DNA of 64,000 bases from Atopobium sp. oral taxon 416 (GTDB lineage: Bacteria; Actinomycetota; Coriobacteriia; Coriobacteriales; Atopobiaceae): the NCBI RefSeq assembly GCF_018128285.1, contig NZ_CP072380.1, positions 2,666,001 through 2,730,000 on the forward strand, in the 5' to 3' direction. This document shows positions 54,563 to 63,051 of the stretch, in pieces (position 1 is the stretch's first letter; each line of letters opens with the position of its first letter). The position numbers and the translations under genes are program-made. The notes beneath the pieces were generated by a model. It worked only from the letters and a program-made list of their open reading frames with translations, was not told the DNA's origin and made no database searches.

Positions 54563-54617
54563 GTGTGCCTCCAATAGAGTGTTTTCATTGATGTCGGCGT
54601 GCGAAAGGGCGCCTCGA

Positions 54618-56171
54618 TTACTGGGGGGCGAACGCAAAGGTGGCGCTCGGCGACTCCCTCTGGGCGCTAGCGACTGTGTTAATCATATCCTGCTTGGCCT
54701 GACTGTTGTCAAAGATCTTTTGGCCTTGGTCCAGGAGAAAGTCCACTCCGCAGCCGATGGCCATGCCAGCGACGGCGCCCACCGGGCCTCCGAAGCAGGC
54801 ACCGACCACAGCTCCCACTACCTTGCCAACACCCCATTTCACGAGGCCCTCGCCCCCTTCCACCATGGCGGCAGCGGACTTCTGAGCACGGTCGCCGGAG
54901 GTTGTCTGGTACGCCTCCCTGGACTTCTGGAATGTGTCGGCGATGGTGACAACGTCGCCGACGAACCCCAGCGTCTTGCCGGCACCCTTTGCGAGCTTGC
55001 CTGCAGAGGAACCGAGGCTCGCGGCGTCATCCAATGCCGGGGTGGCAGAAGCAAGTCCATCCATGTCATCTGCTACCACAGAGGCTTTCTTGCACAGCTT
55101 GCTCGAGAGGTACGCCCCGATTTCTTTCCCACCATCGCGCAGGTTCTCGTAAGCGTCAATTGCCTCGGAACTAAGACGCGCATCGTCCAGTTTCTCGAAA
55201 AAGCGAGACTTAAATGTGCCCGTACCGAAGAAGCTCGCGTTGAACCCCGTGGCTTCGGCTCCGATGGCAAGGGCGGCACGATCGAAGGAGTGGTCTTCGT
55301 CACTGCGCAGTCCCACCACGTTGAGCAGAAACGTCCCGGGGGCCCCAGAAGCGAGGCTCTTCGCATAGCCGGCGAAGCTTACCATCGAACCAAACGCGTT
55401 CGCGTGCCCGAGGGTGCTCCCAAGCGTACTGAGGATCCTCTTCGCCCACTTGTATGTATCGCTCTTCGTGACCGACGTCGCGGCAGAGTTGGCCCTCGCT
55501 GCCCCGGACATGCCGTACTCGTCGGCCATCGTGTCACGCGTCGCGAAGATCATTCCGCTGTCTATGAACTTGCCCTTGTCCAAGGACGTGGAGTCCGTGC
55601 TGCTCGAGTAGGCCGACTCGAACTCGGACGCGGACGACTGGAGCCTCGCCCACGCCTTCGAGATGCGCTGGACCTTGTCCTGCTGTTGGGAGAGGTCTTC
55701 TTGAAGTGAGGAGAGGCTCCCGGTGATTCCCCCAGCCCCTCTTAGACCAGAGAGGGCAGCGATGGCATCCCCCACCTTGGAGCTGAGGTCCACCATCTCC
55801 TCCCGAGCCTCGTCGCAGAAGAGCCCGACTCTGCCGTCGGTGTCGCACTCCACCATGTCCCCGAAGGCCACAGACGCCCCCGCCTCGGACATCAGCGCAT
55901 CCCTGTTTCCCTGGATGGTCTTCGCTTCGCAGACGAGACCGACGAACACCTTGTCGAGTTGCGCCATCGCCTGGCTGAAGATGCGTGCGTTGGTCTCGAT
56001 GTTGACCGAGGCCTTTGCCTGTGCTTCGGCCCAGTCTCCTGACTGGACACTCGAGAAGCTCAAGTTCTCCTTCGACGTCGTGGCAATGGTGTCGAGCAGC
56101 CTGCCTTCAATGTCGTTGATGCGCTTCTGTCCCGACTCAAGCTCGCTTACCTTAAATCTCAGTACGGACAA
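54618..56171 (-). CDS. Candidate T7SS effector with WXG-like N-terminus and glycine zipper
   Basis: I favour TTG 56171, eight bases after GGAGG, giving 517 residues; a TTG five codons upstream is possible. The first about 200 residues are helical and LXG/WXG-like (FKVSELESGQKRINDIEGRL, SVQSGDWAEAQAKASVNIET, LDKVFVGLVCEAKTIQGNRD). The C-terminus carries a glycine zipper, GKVVGAVVGACFGGPVGAVA followed by GMAIGCGVDFLLDQ (about 460-495), as in membrane-permeabilising T7SS toxins. There is no signal peptide or catalytic motif. It follows a WXG100-like gene and precedes the paralogue pair. The toxin role is inference. Confidence 0.6.
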   Translation of the reverse strand: MSVLRFKVSELESGQKRINDIEGRLLDTIATTSKENLSFSSVQSGDWAEAQAKASVNIETNARIFSQAMAQLDKVFVGLVCEAKTIQGNRDALMSEAGASVAFGDMVECDTDGRVGLFCDEAREEMVDLSSKVGDAIAALSGLRGAGGITGSLSSLQEDLSQQQDKVQRISKAWARLQSSASEFESAYSSSTDSTSLDKGKFIDSGMIFATRDTMADEYGMSGAARANSAATSVTKSDTYKWAKRILSTLGSTLGHANAFGSMVSFAGYAKSLASGAPGTFLLNVVGLRSDEDHSFDRAALAIGAEATGFNASFFGTGTFKSRFFEKLDDARLSSEAIDAYENLRDGGKEIGAYLSSKLCKKASVVADDMDGLASATPALDDAASLGSSAGKLAKGAGKTLGFVGDVVTIADTFQKSREAYQTTSGDRAQKSAAAMVEGGEGLVKWGVGKVVGAVVGACFGGPVGAVAGMAIGCGVDFLLDQGQKIFDNSQAKQDMINTVASAQRESPSATFAFAPQ

Positions 56172-56219
56172 GGCTCTCACCTCCAATACTATTCGTTACC
56201 ATGCAGCATCAGATGCCTG

Positions 56220-56555
56220 CTAGCGCTCGGGAGGGCGATACCTGACCTGCGTGAAGTCCTTCTCCCAGACGTAGGTCGAGGCAAGGTAGGTGTCTTTGTC
56301 TATGAATCTGCCTTCCGCGTTGCGGATGAGCCCCGCGTGGATCAGCACGTCCTGCTCCAGCGCCAGGGTGCAGTTGTCGATGCAGGTAAGCGTCCCCTTA
56401 AATGCGGAGGCAGCCTCGCCTTCCCAAGCGCCAAAGAGCTCGCTTCCCAGGTCTGCCGCACTCGTCTCGATTGCCGCGTAGTCCTGAGCGATGCCGTCAT
56501 AGGCAACTGCCGAATTCAGCGCCGCCTGTTCGTCTACAAAGATGTGTCCAGCCAT
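56220..56555 (-). CDS. WXG100-like small secreted protein
   Basis: From ATG 56555 the product has 111 residues: a helical hairpin with the WXG turn in AADLGSELFGAWEGEAASAFKGTL (W about 44), followed by a second helix and a non-helical tail (DTYLASTYVWEKDFTQVRYRPPER). The tail contains YVWEKDF, a YxxxD/E-like secretion signal candidate. It sits between the DUF4176 gene and the 517-residue protein and may be the helical partner of the latter. Confidence 0.65.
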   Translation of the reverse strand: MAGHIFVDEQAALNSAVAYDGIAQDYAAIETSAADLGSELFGAWEGEAASAFKGTLTCIDNCTLALEQDVLIHAGLIRNAEGRFIDKDTYLASTYVWEKDFTQVRYRPPER

Positions 56556-56590
56556 AACCAACCCCCAAACTCAGTCCGAGATTGTTGCAG

Positions 56591-56938
56591 CTACTTGCCC
56601 TGCCTTGTCTTGGCCTCTTGATACAGCCCGGACGCAGCTGTAAGAGCCCTTTGGTGCTTGATTGCCGCGCGGTCCAAAAACCCTATCTGAAGGACCTCGG
56701 CAACCATGTCGCTGTCGAAGAAGTAGTCCTTGGTGGCATCTTGGCGGCCTTCCGGCCATGGGTAGCCCATGTAGTCCCACAGCCGGCAGGTTACGCCATC
56801 GAACGCCATGCACCCCGCGACCACCACGGGGCGCTCACCGTCCTTGAGCTTCACGACCGAGCCAATGGGGAGGTATGAGACGACGATCCCCGGCTCCTGG
56901 CCCTGTTCCATGTCCGATCCCTCTGTTGTGTCAGTCAT
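56591..56938 (-). CDS. DUF4176 protein of the T7SS locus
   Basis: The 115-residue product has VVSYLPIGSVVKLKDGERPVVVAGCMAFDGVTCRLWDYMGYPWPEG, then YFFDSDMVAEVLQIGFLDRAAI: a complete DUF4176 domain after a short acidic N-terminus. Its start overlaps the FHA gene end by eight bases. This is the copy nearest the core secretion genes, so it may belong to the machinery or first effector set, whereas the others cluster with the downstream effector sets. Confidence 0.75.
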   Translation of the reverse strand: MTDTTEGSDMEQGQEPGIVVSYLPIGSVVKLKDGERPVVVAGCMAFDGVTCRLWDYMGYPWPEGRQDATKDYFFDSDMVAEVLQIGFLDRAAIKHQRALTAASGLYQEAKTRQGK

Positions 56939-58178
56939 CTCTTGGCTCCCTTGTCTCTTTCAGGAGATAGAACGCTTCGTCTGCCAGACGGAAGCGCTCT
57001 TCTGGCTCCACGCGGGCACTTCCCTCCTTGGGCAGGCGCGTCCCTCTTACGAATATCCCGTTGAGCGACCCAAGGTCCTGTACGGTGATCCCTCCACCAT
57101 CCGTCGAGAGACGGGCATGGCGGCGGCTGAGGTTTCCGTTTCCTTCGATCTGGACGTCGGCATGCACAGAGCGCCCCACCGTCACCGGTGCTGAGAGGTC
57201 AACGCTATGCCTGCTGCCATCGCGTTCGCGCACGAGGACGTAGGTCGGCCGGCGGCCACCGTCTGCCGCTGCCTGCGATGTCGTGCCTGCCCCCGACCCC
57301 AGAAGCACCGTCCTGCTCTCGTGCAGGCTCGCGGGTGCGGAAGGCGTGGACTCAGCGACCTCGTCTGCAGGTCCAACGTGGGTGCCGACAGAGAAGGGTG
57401 CGGTGGGCGAGATGTCCGCCACACCGTTTACGGCCCGCTTTGCCACGCCCTGACGGGCCGTGACCTCGAAGGCCGAGGCGCGGTGAGAGAGCATGCCGAC
57501 CATGTCGAAGGCTGCCGCACAAGATGGGGTGCCACTCCCTCTGCCGAGTGGGGAAGGTGTATGGAGCGGGACGGAAGCCGCCTGAGCAGACGGTGCCCCT
57601 CCCTCGCCACGATCCATGCCCAGCTCCACAGTCAAAAACGTCTGCAGCGCGGATATGGAGAGCACGGGAGTACGACGGACGAAGTCGTCGAGCTGCTCCC
57701 GCAGGCGGTTGTCGTCATCGACCACAAACTTCACATGGCTGCGCGCCGAGAGGTACGCGAGCATCGCGAGGGGTGCCATCCCTGGAGGCTCGGGACCGCC
57801 TGAGAGCGGAACGAACGCAAGCCGCAGGGCACCGCCATCCGCTATGTAGGCGTGGTCTGGGTCAAAGCACATGCCGCTCGTGGGATAGCCACGCTTCGTG
57901 CAGAGGACCATCGCCTTATACACCGTGGCAAGCATGCCGAGATACTGGGCGCTCGTCACCTTTGCCTTCAGGTAGTCCCTAAGCCTGGCGAGACCCGTCA
58001 CGTCGTAGTAGAGGCGCGGCGGCACGGCGTCCTGCTCGTAGGCGAAGGGGAGCAGGAAGGATTTGCCGCAGTGTGCGAGCCACTCGGCCTGCGCGTACTC
58101 CAGCTTCTCGCGCTTCTCGCCCACGACCTGCAGCGTGCGCGAGCCGCTGTGCCAGTCCTTGCGCTCCGAGAACCTCAT
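56931..58178 (-). CDS. FHA protein with EssB/YukC-like (DUF6382-type) N-terminal domain
   Basis: From ATG 58178, overlapping essC as ATGA, the product has 415 residues. The first about 180 resemble the pseudokinase-like domain of EssB/YukC: CGKSFLLPFAYEQDAVPPRLYYDVTGLARLRDYL, YLGMLATVYKAMVLCTKRGY, CFDPDHAYIADGGALRLAFVPL. A Ser/Pro-rich linker leads to a C-terminal FHA domain (about 325-405: VTVGRSVHADVQIEGNGNLSRRHARLST, VQDLGSLNGIFVRGTRL), which binds phosphothreonine. No transmembrane helix is visible, unlike EssB. It probably links the apparatus to Ser/Thr-kinase control; the EssB relation is an inference from pattern. Confidence 0.72.
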   Translation of the reverse strand: MRFSERKDWHSGSRTLQVVGEKREKLEYAQAEWLAHCGKSFLLPFAYEQDAVPPRLYYDVTGLARLRDYLKAKVTSAQYLGMLATVYKAMVLCTKRGYPTSGMCFDPDHAYIADGGALRLAFVPLSGGPEPPGMAPLAMLAYLSARSHVKFVVDDDNRLREQLDDFVRRTPVLSISALQTFLTVELGMDRGEGGAPSAQAASVPLHTPSPLGRGSGTPSCAAAFDMVGMLSHRASAFEVTARQGVAKRAVNGVADISPTAPFSVGTHVGPADEVAESTPSAPASLHESRTVLLGSGAGTTSQAAADGGRRPTYVLVRERDGSRHSVDLSAPVTVGRSVHADVQIEGNGNLSRRHARLSTDGGGITVQDLGSLNGIFVRGTRLPKEGSARVEPEERFRLADEAFYLLKETREPRDD

Positions 58179-59143
58179 CGCACGTCGCCCCCGTCCGCAT
58201 TGGAGGCAGAGAGCAGACGGACCGCGACGGTGTCCCCGCGCAGGGCGAGGTAGCCGTCGTCGACCGCCGCGGGCCTGCGGTATTCGGGCAGCGAGCGCGC
58301 ATAGCGGAACATGGTCTGGTCGCCGAAGCCGCCACCAACCCACACGCCGTTGCCGTAGGCGGAAAGCGTCTTGTACCAGTCCTCGTACAGCGACTTGCAG
58401 CGCCACGCCTCGCAGGCCGCAACCAGGCCCGTGACGCCCTTGCCCTGCTCCTTGGCGATGTAGTCCTTGAGCTGCTTGGACGCCGTGGCGGGCAGCGCGG
58501 CGACGTCCTCAACGACGCTCGTGAGCACGAGGACGTCCACCGGGTCGCGCGCCAGGATCGCAGGCAGCAGCAGCTCGGAAACCTTCTCCGGGTCCTGTAC
58601 CACACGCTTGTCATCGACCTCGCCCAGCAGGCGTGCGGTGTCAACCACCAGGTAGGAGACACCGGACGCGGCGAGGACCTCCCTGAGGCCGGCAAGGTAG
58701 CGTGCGTTGGCCTCCGCATCGTTGCCCACCACGAGCATCGGGAAACGCGAGAGGGGGAAGCACGCGGGCTCCACGGAGAGCTTCCCAAGACCCACGGGAA
58801 GCATTCCCTCCGCCACCTGGGAGACGTCCATGTCACCCACGTGCACACGGTGCGGCAGCACCGGGATAGCACGCGCACGTCCGGAGCACTCCATGCGGCG
58901 GCGACGCGCCAGCTTCGCCACGGCCTTCGCGTCCGAGATCCCCTCAGCGGCCATGGCGGCGCCCTGAAACTCAAACGTCTCCTTGCCGATCGTGACGTAG
59001 CCACGCCGGTCCTGCCGCGGTACGACGGTGGGTGGCTTGTGCCCGAGGAGCGTGATCATGTCGGACTCGTCGTTGAGCATGAGGACCACGCTCGAGGCGA
59101 AGTTCGAGCGCAGGCGCATGCGGGCGGCGCTCGTCGCACTCGC
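58175..59143 (-). pseudogene. EssC C-terminal part, out of frame after a deletion
   Basis: This frame contains the natural end of the last EssC domain, starting in ATSAARMRLRSNFASSVVLMLNDESDMITLLG, RQDRRGYVTIGKETFEFQGA, and continuing with a further Rossmann-like module (MLVVGNDAEANARYLAGLRE, DPVDVLVLTSVVEDVAALPA, VTGLVAACEAWRCKSLYEDW) to residues just before the FHA gene. It lacks its own ribosome-binding site and is readable only if ribosomes shift frame at 59,123-59,143. See the main essC entry. Confidence 0.75.
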
Positions 59144-62100
59144 GCTGGACCATACGGAAGAGGTTGCCCGTGCGCTCGGCATCGCCCGCTATCACCACCC
59201 CACCGCACTGGGGCAGCTGGGCGAGCGTTGTCATCGTGCCGGAGCCCATGTCCAGGACGTAGAAAGAGACCTGCTCGGGCACATAATCCTCGGCGAGCGA
59301 GTAGAGCGCCGTGGCCACGAGCGAGTCCGCACCTGAGCCCTGGGCGCCGTAGACCATGAGGTTGCCCGCCTTGGCAAGGTCCACCGTGTAGGGGAGCTGG
59401 CGCTGGCGGCCGGGGTCGTCCGCCTCGCCCAGCACGGCCTCGCAGGCCCCGCCTGGGGCAAGGCCAAACTTCTCACGCAGCGCATCGACGGGGATGTGCG
59501 CGGGAAGCGGGTCGAGCCAGAGGCGCTTAGCCTCCTTGCCCTGCGCCTTGGCGACGGCGCAGATCTGGTCGAGCACGGCGTTGAGCTCGGACTCGTCTGT
59601 CTTCGCGGTCGTCGAGGGCGGCTTCGCGCTGTCGATCGCGTCACAGGTGTTATCCACGAGCTCGAGCGTGTCGTCCACCTTGGGCTCGAACTCGGCGCTC
59701 GGGGCATACACGGCGCCCGCATAGGCAGCCTGTCCGCCGCAGAAGAGCTCGTTGTAGCCCACGAGCATGTAGTAGCGCCCGGGCAGCGTGATCTCGGCCG
59801 CGTCCGGGCGGCGGATCATCTCCTTGGAGTCGCTGGCGTCGGAAACCTTGAGGCACACCTTGAAGTGCGAGTTGGACCAGATCTGGTCGTTCACCACGCC
59901 CGTGGGCTTCTGGGTGGCGAGGATCAGGTGCACGCCCAGGGAGCGGCCGATGCGTGCGGCGGAGATGAGCTCGTCCATGAACTCGGGCTCCTGCTGCTTG
60001 AGCTCGGCGAACTCATCAGCCACGATGAAGAGGTGTGGCAGTGGCTCCATGAGTACGCCTCGACGGCAGTAGCGCAGGTACTTGTATATGTCCATCGTCG
60101 CCTCCCCCGTCACGTCACGTGCGTGGTTGAAGGCGTCCTGGCGTCGCTTGAGCTCGCTCTTGATGGAGACAAGCGAGCGTGAGATGGCGGCGCCGTCCAG
60201 GTTGGTGATAGTGCCAGCGAGATGCGGCAGGCGGATTCGCTCGTTGTCGAAGGCGCCGGCAAGGCCACCGCCCTTGTAGTCGATGAGCACGAAGGCCACT
60301 TGGTCGGGGGCGTAGTTCACGCACATCGAGAGGATGTAGGTGATGATGAACTCCGACTTGCCGGAGCCCGTGGTACCGGCGATGAGGCCGTGGGGGCCGT
60401 GTGCCTTCTCGTGCAGATTGAGCGTGGCGCACTCGCCTGCGGCATCCCTGCCCACGGGGGTTACGAGCGTTCGGGACGCGTCGTCGTCCGCCCAGCGCTG
60501 GCCGATGTTGAGCTGTGCCACGTTACCCACCTCGAACATCTCGAGGAAGCCAAGAGAGTTGGGGAGGGCTGAGCGCTGGGAGGGCATGTCCAGGCGCACC
60601 CGCACGAGGTCGAGTGAGAACCGGCGCGCGTCGGCCTGGCCCACGAGGACGTCCGGCTCGAAGCGCACCATGGTGCCGGCGACGTCGTCCCGGTCGAACA
60701 TACAGGCGGAGCCTTCGGAGCTCACGACCTTAGAGAGCTGGGCCGTGGACCCCATGCCCTGGAGCGCCCCCTCATTGGTGAGGTCGATGACGTAGGAGCA
60801 CTCACGCGGCAGGTCTGAAAGCCCCTCGCCCAGGAAGACGAGCGAAAATCCCAGGTTGCCGTGCATGCGCTCCAGCTCGCCGATCGCGTCTGAGCGCTCG
60901 CAGAGCGCCTTGTTCGCGCAGATCACGAGGTAGTAGGTACCGCAGTCGGTCACCTTCTCGAAGCGCTCCTCGCGGCGCTGGTCGAGCACGTGCGAGAGGT
61001 GGGCGCCAACGAGCGTGAGGTCGTCGTAGTCGCAGGCGAGGTAGCGCACGGTCCCGGAGTCGTCGAACAGGTGTGGCAGCGAGCGTGCGAAGTCCCACTC
61101 CGCCTCCTCAGCGGGATCGGCCACCAGCACCATCTTCACGTCCTGGTAGCTGTAGTAGGCCGCAGCCTGCATCATGAGGCCGCGCACAAATGCCCAGACG
61201 CGGGCGCGCGGGCCGACGACGCCGGCAAGCGGGTGCTTGGCGGGGTCGAAGGCAAGAGGAACTCCTTTCACCACCGGCGGGTTCTCGGCAAGCTTTGAGA
61301 CCTTGTCCAGCAGCGGGTCCTCCTCCATAGAGAAGCGCCGCTGCGGGAAGCGGAGGTCGGCGTCGAGCTCGGTGTTGCCGCTCCCCACGCGCAGCTCCAT
61401 GAAGTCGCCGTGGTCCAGGCCACGGTTCATGAGGTGCGGCGAGAGCGAGGCCACGCGCTGCTCGATGGCAGGCATATCCTGGCGGCGCAGGCGCAGGACC
61501 TCCGCCTGCCTGTCGCACTCCTCGGCGAAGGCGACCTCCATCCTGTTGAGGTAGTCGGTGTAGCGGCTCTGGCGGCGCCGCTCCTCCTCCGCGTCGCGGC
61601 GACGCGTGTAGGAGCGCGAGATCACGGGCCAGATCACCATGCCCGCGAGCATCGATACGCACATCGCAATCGAGGGCAGGCCACTCATCACGCTGCCACC
61701 GGCCATGATGCCCTGCACGGCATTGGCAGCGCAAAACACCGACGCCATCCCCATGAGAAACGAGGGACCCATCTGCATGATGGCCGGCTTGTCGTCGGGC
61801 TTGCTGGGCTGGGGTGGCTCGTCCACCTGGAAGGTGCGTCTGTGGATCGTGTAGGAGAGCCTCGGCGCGGGGAAGAACAGGCACTCCTCCCCCATGGGCT
61901 CGCTCGCGGGCGGGCACGCCACCCGGAAAGCGTCGTGGTCGATCAGGCCCATGCCCTCGAGATGGTCAAACGTGACGCCACGAGGGCTGTTTGAGACGAG
62001 CAGGTGCCTGCCCGCCATGATGCTCAGCCCCAGGATACTCACGACGTCTCCCGGGGCGAGCGCGACGCGCTGGTTGGCGGGGATGAGCCGCCCGTTCACG

Positions 62101-62564
62101 AAGGTGCCGTTCGCGCTGCCAAGGTCCGTCACGCAGACGCCCTCGCCCACGAGGTCGATGCGCGCGTGGCGCTCGGAGACATAGGGAGAGTCGTAGCGGA
62201 GCGTCGAGGCAGGGCTGCGGCCGATGAGGACGCTGGCGTCGCAGGAGAACCCGCGCTTCTCGAAACGGCGCAGGCCACCTGTCGAGGGATAGGAGAACAG
62301 AACCGCCTCCGTGCCGTCCTGGGCGGAGCGGATGGAGAAGACGGCCTCTTCGTCGAGGGGAAGGGTCGCCTTTTCCATCGGCTCGCCCGAGGGACCGAGG
62401 ACCTCGTGCGCATGGGCAGGACGCACCGTGCAGGCGCCGTCCTCCATCTGGATCACGGCTGCGCCAGGGTGGGCGCCTACGAACAGCACCGACTGGGCGT
62501 CCGGGTCGAAAGCGCTCACGCGCATCGAACCGTCGGCTATGAGCGTGAGGAGCAGGCTTGCCAT
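58971..62564 (-). CDS. essC: Type VII secretion FtsK/SpoIIIE ATPase EssC, frameshifted
   Basis: I chose ATG 62564, seven bases after AGGAAGG. An FHA domain (about 95-170: VLIGRSPASTLRYDSPYVSERHARI, VTDLGSANGTFVNGRLIP) precedes two transmembrane helices (about 260-310). A degenerate ATPase domain follows, then the active domain with Walker A IAGTTGSGKSEFII (about 730) and Walker B HLFIVADEFAEL (about 845). The last ATPase domain has a weak P-loop (YGAQGSGADSLVA). After FRMVQRECDERR the frame leaves the family: about 60-70 residues are missing and the remainder continues in another frame (58175). It drives export of WXG100 and LXG proteins; as sequenced the terminal domain is lost. Confidence 0.88.
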   Translation of the reverse strand: MASLLLTLIADGSMRVSAFDPDAQSVLFVGAHPGAAVIQMEDGACTVRPAHAHEVLGPSGEPMEKATLPLDEEAVFSIRSAQDGTEAVLFSYPSTGGLRRFEKRGFSCDASVLIGRSPASTLRYDSPYVSERHARIDLVGEGVCVTDLGSANGTFVNGRLIPANQRVALAPGDVVSILGLSIMAGRHLLVSNSPRGVTFDHLEGMGLIDHDAFRVACPPASEPMGEECLFFPAPRLSYTIHRRTFQVDEPPQPSKPDDKPAIMQMGPSFLMGMASVFCAANAVQGIMAGGSVMSGLPSIAMCVSMLAGMVIWPVISRSYTRRRDAEEERRRQSRYTDYLNRMEVAFAEECDRQAEVLRLRRQDMPAIEQRVASLSPHLMNRGLDHGDFMELRVGSGNTELDADLRFPQRRFSMEEDPLLDKVSKLAENPPVVKGVPLAFDPAKHPLAGVVGPRARVWAFVRGLMMQAAAYYSYQDVKMVLVADPAEEAEWDFARSLPHLFDDSGTVRYLACDYDDLTLVGAHLSHVLDQRREERFEKVTDCGTYYLVICANKALCERSDAIGELERMHGNLGFSLVFLGEGLSDLPRECSYVIDLTNEGALQGMGSTAQLSKVVSSEGSACMFDRDDVAGTMVRFEPDVLVGQADARRFSLDLVRVRLDMPSQRSALPNSLGFLEMFEVGNVAQLNIGQRWADDDASRTLVTPVGRDAAGECATLNLHEKAHGPHGLIAGTTGSGKSEFIITYILSMCVNYAPDQVAFVLIDYKGGGLAGAFDNERIRLPHLAGTITNLDGAAISRSLVSIKSELKRRQDAFNHARDVTGEATMDIYKYLRYCRRGVLMEPLPHLFIVADEFAELKQQEPEFMDELISAARIGRSLGVHLILATQKPTGVVNDQIWSNSHFKVCLKVSDASDSKEMIRRPDAAEITLPGRYYMLVGYNELFCGGQAAYAGAVYAPSAEFEPKVDDTLELVDNTCDAIDSAKPPSTTAKTDESELNAVLDQICAVAKAQGKEAKRLWLDPLPAHIPVDALREKFGLAPGGACEAVLGEADDPGRQRQLPYTVDLAKAGNLMVYGAQGSGADSLVATALYSLAEDYVPEQVSFYVLDMGSGTMTTLAQLPQCGGVVIAGDAERTGNLFRMVQRECDERRPHAPALELRLERGPHAQRRVRHDHAPRAQATHRRTAAGPAWLRHDRQGDV

Positions 62565-62662
62565 GCGCATCCTTCCTGTGTGGCGTGGGTCGGTGGGGCC
62601 GGGACAACAGCAGAGCCGAGGCCACGGCGGAGCCGCCCGCAGACGGCCCCGCCGCAGGGGGT

Positions 62663-62956
62663 CTAGCCGCGGAACGAGGCGGCGATGCTGGAGTCGGTCT
62701 CCTCCAGGTTCTGGGCCGTGGAGTCGAGGGCCTGGGCGATCTCGTTGATGAGGTCCTGGGCCTTCACGAAGCCCGGGCGAAGCTCTGCGAAGCGCTCGGC
62801 GTACGAGTCGCTCGCGGCACCCTCCCACTCGCTGCGCAGGGCGTTGAGCAGGGAGTCCATGTTGGAGATGACACTGCCGACGTTCTCAGCCTCGTTGCGG
62901 TACTGACCGGCGCGGCTACGCATCTGATCCGGGGTGATCCTAATCTGACCAGCCAT
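62663..62956 (-). CDS. WXG100 protein (EsxA-like)
   Basis: This 97-residue canonical family member has two helices (ITPDQMRSRAGQYRNEAENV, YAERFAELRPGFVKAQDLIN) with the turn LRSEWEGAASDSY, ending SSIAASFRG. It forms a helical-hairpin dimer exported by, and activating, EssC, whose gene follows about 100 bases downstream. ATG 62956 follows a GGAAAGGAC site. It is the intact counterpart of the frameshifted gene at 49768. Confidence 0.92.
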   Translation of the reverse strand: MAGQIRITPDQMRSRAGQYRNEAENVGSVISNMDSLLNALRSEWEGAASDSYAERFAELRPGFVKAQDLINEIAQALDSTAQNLEETDSSIAASFRG

Positions 62957-63051
62957 TCTTTGTCCTTTCCTCGAGTTTCGGCCGACGCAGCGCGCGAAGG
63001 CCGCCGTTCCCTATCGACACTCGCGACGCGTGCGCCGCGAGGAATCGTCCG

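Noticed and set aside
54471-55709. A 412-codon plus-strand frame across the effector gene
   Set aside because: It is the antisense of the 517-residue protein and paralogue A; the minus-strand genes have ribosome-binding sites and conserved neighbours.
58971-62828. Longer start for EssC at 62828
   Set aside because: The first 86 codons are Arg/Pro/Gly-rich antisense of the WXG100 gene; AGGAAGG before ATG 62564 marks the real start.
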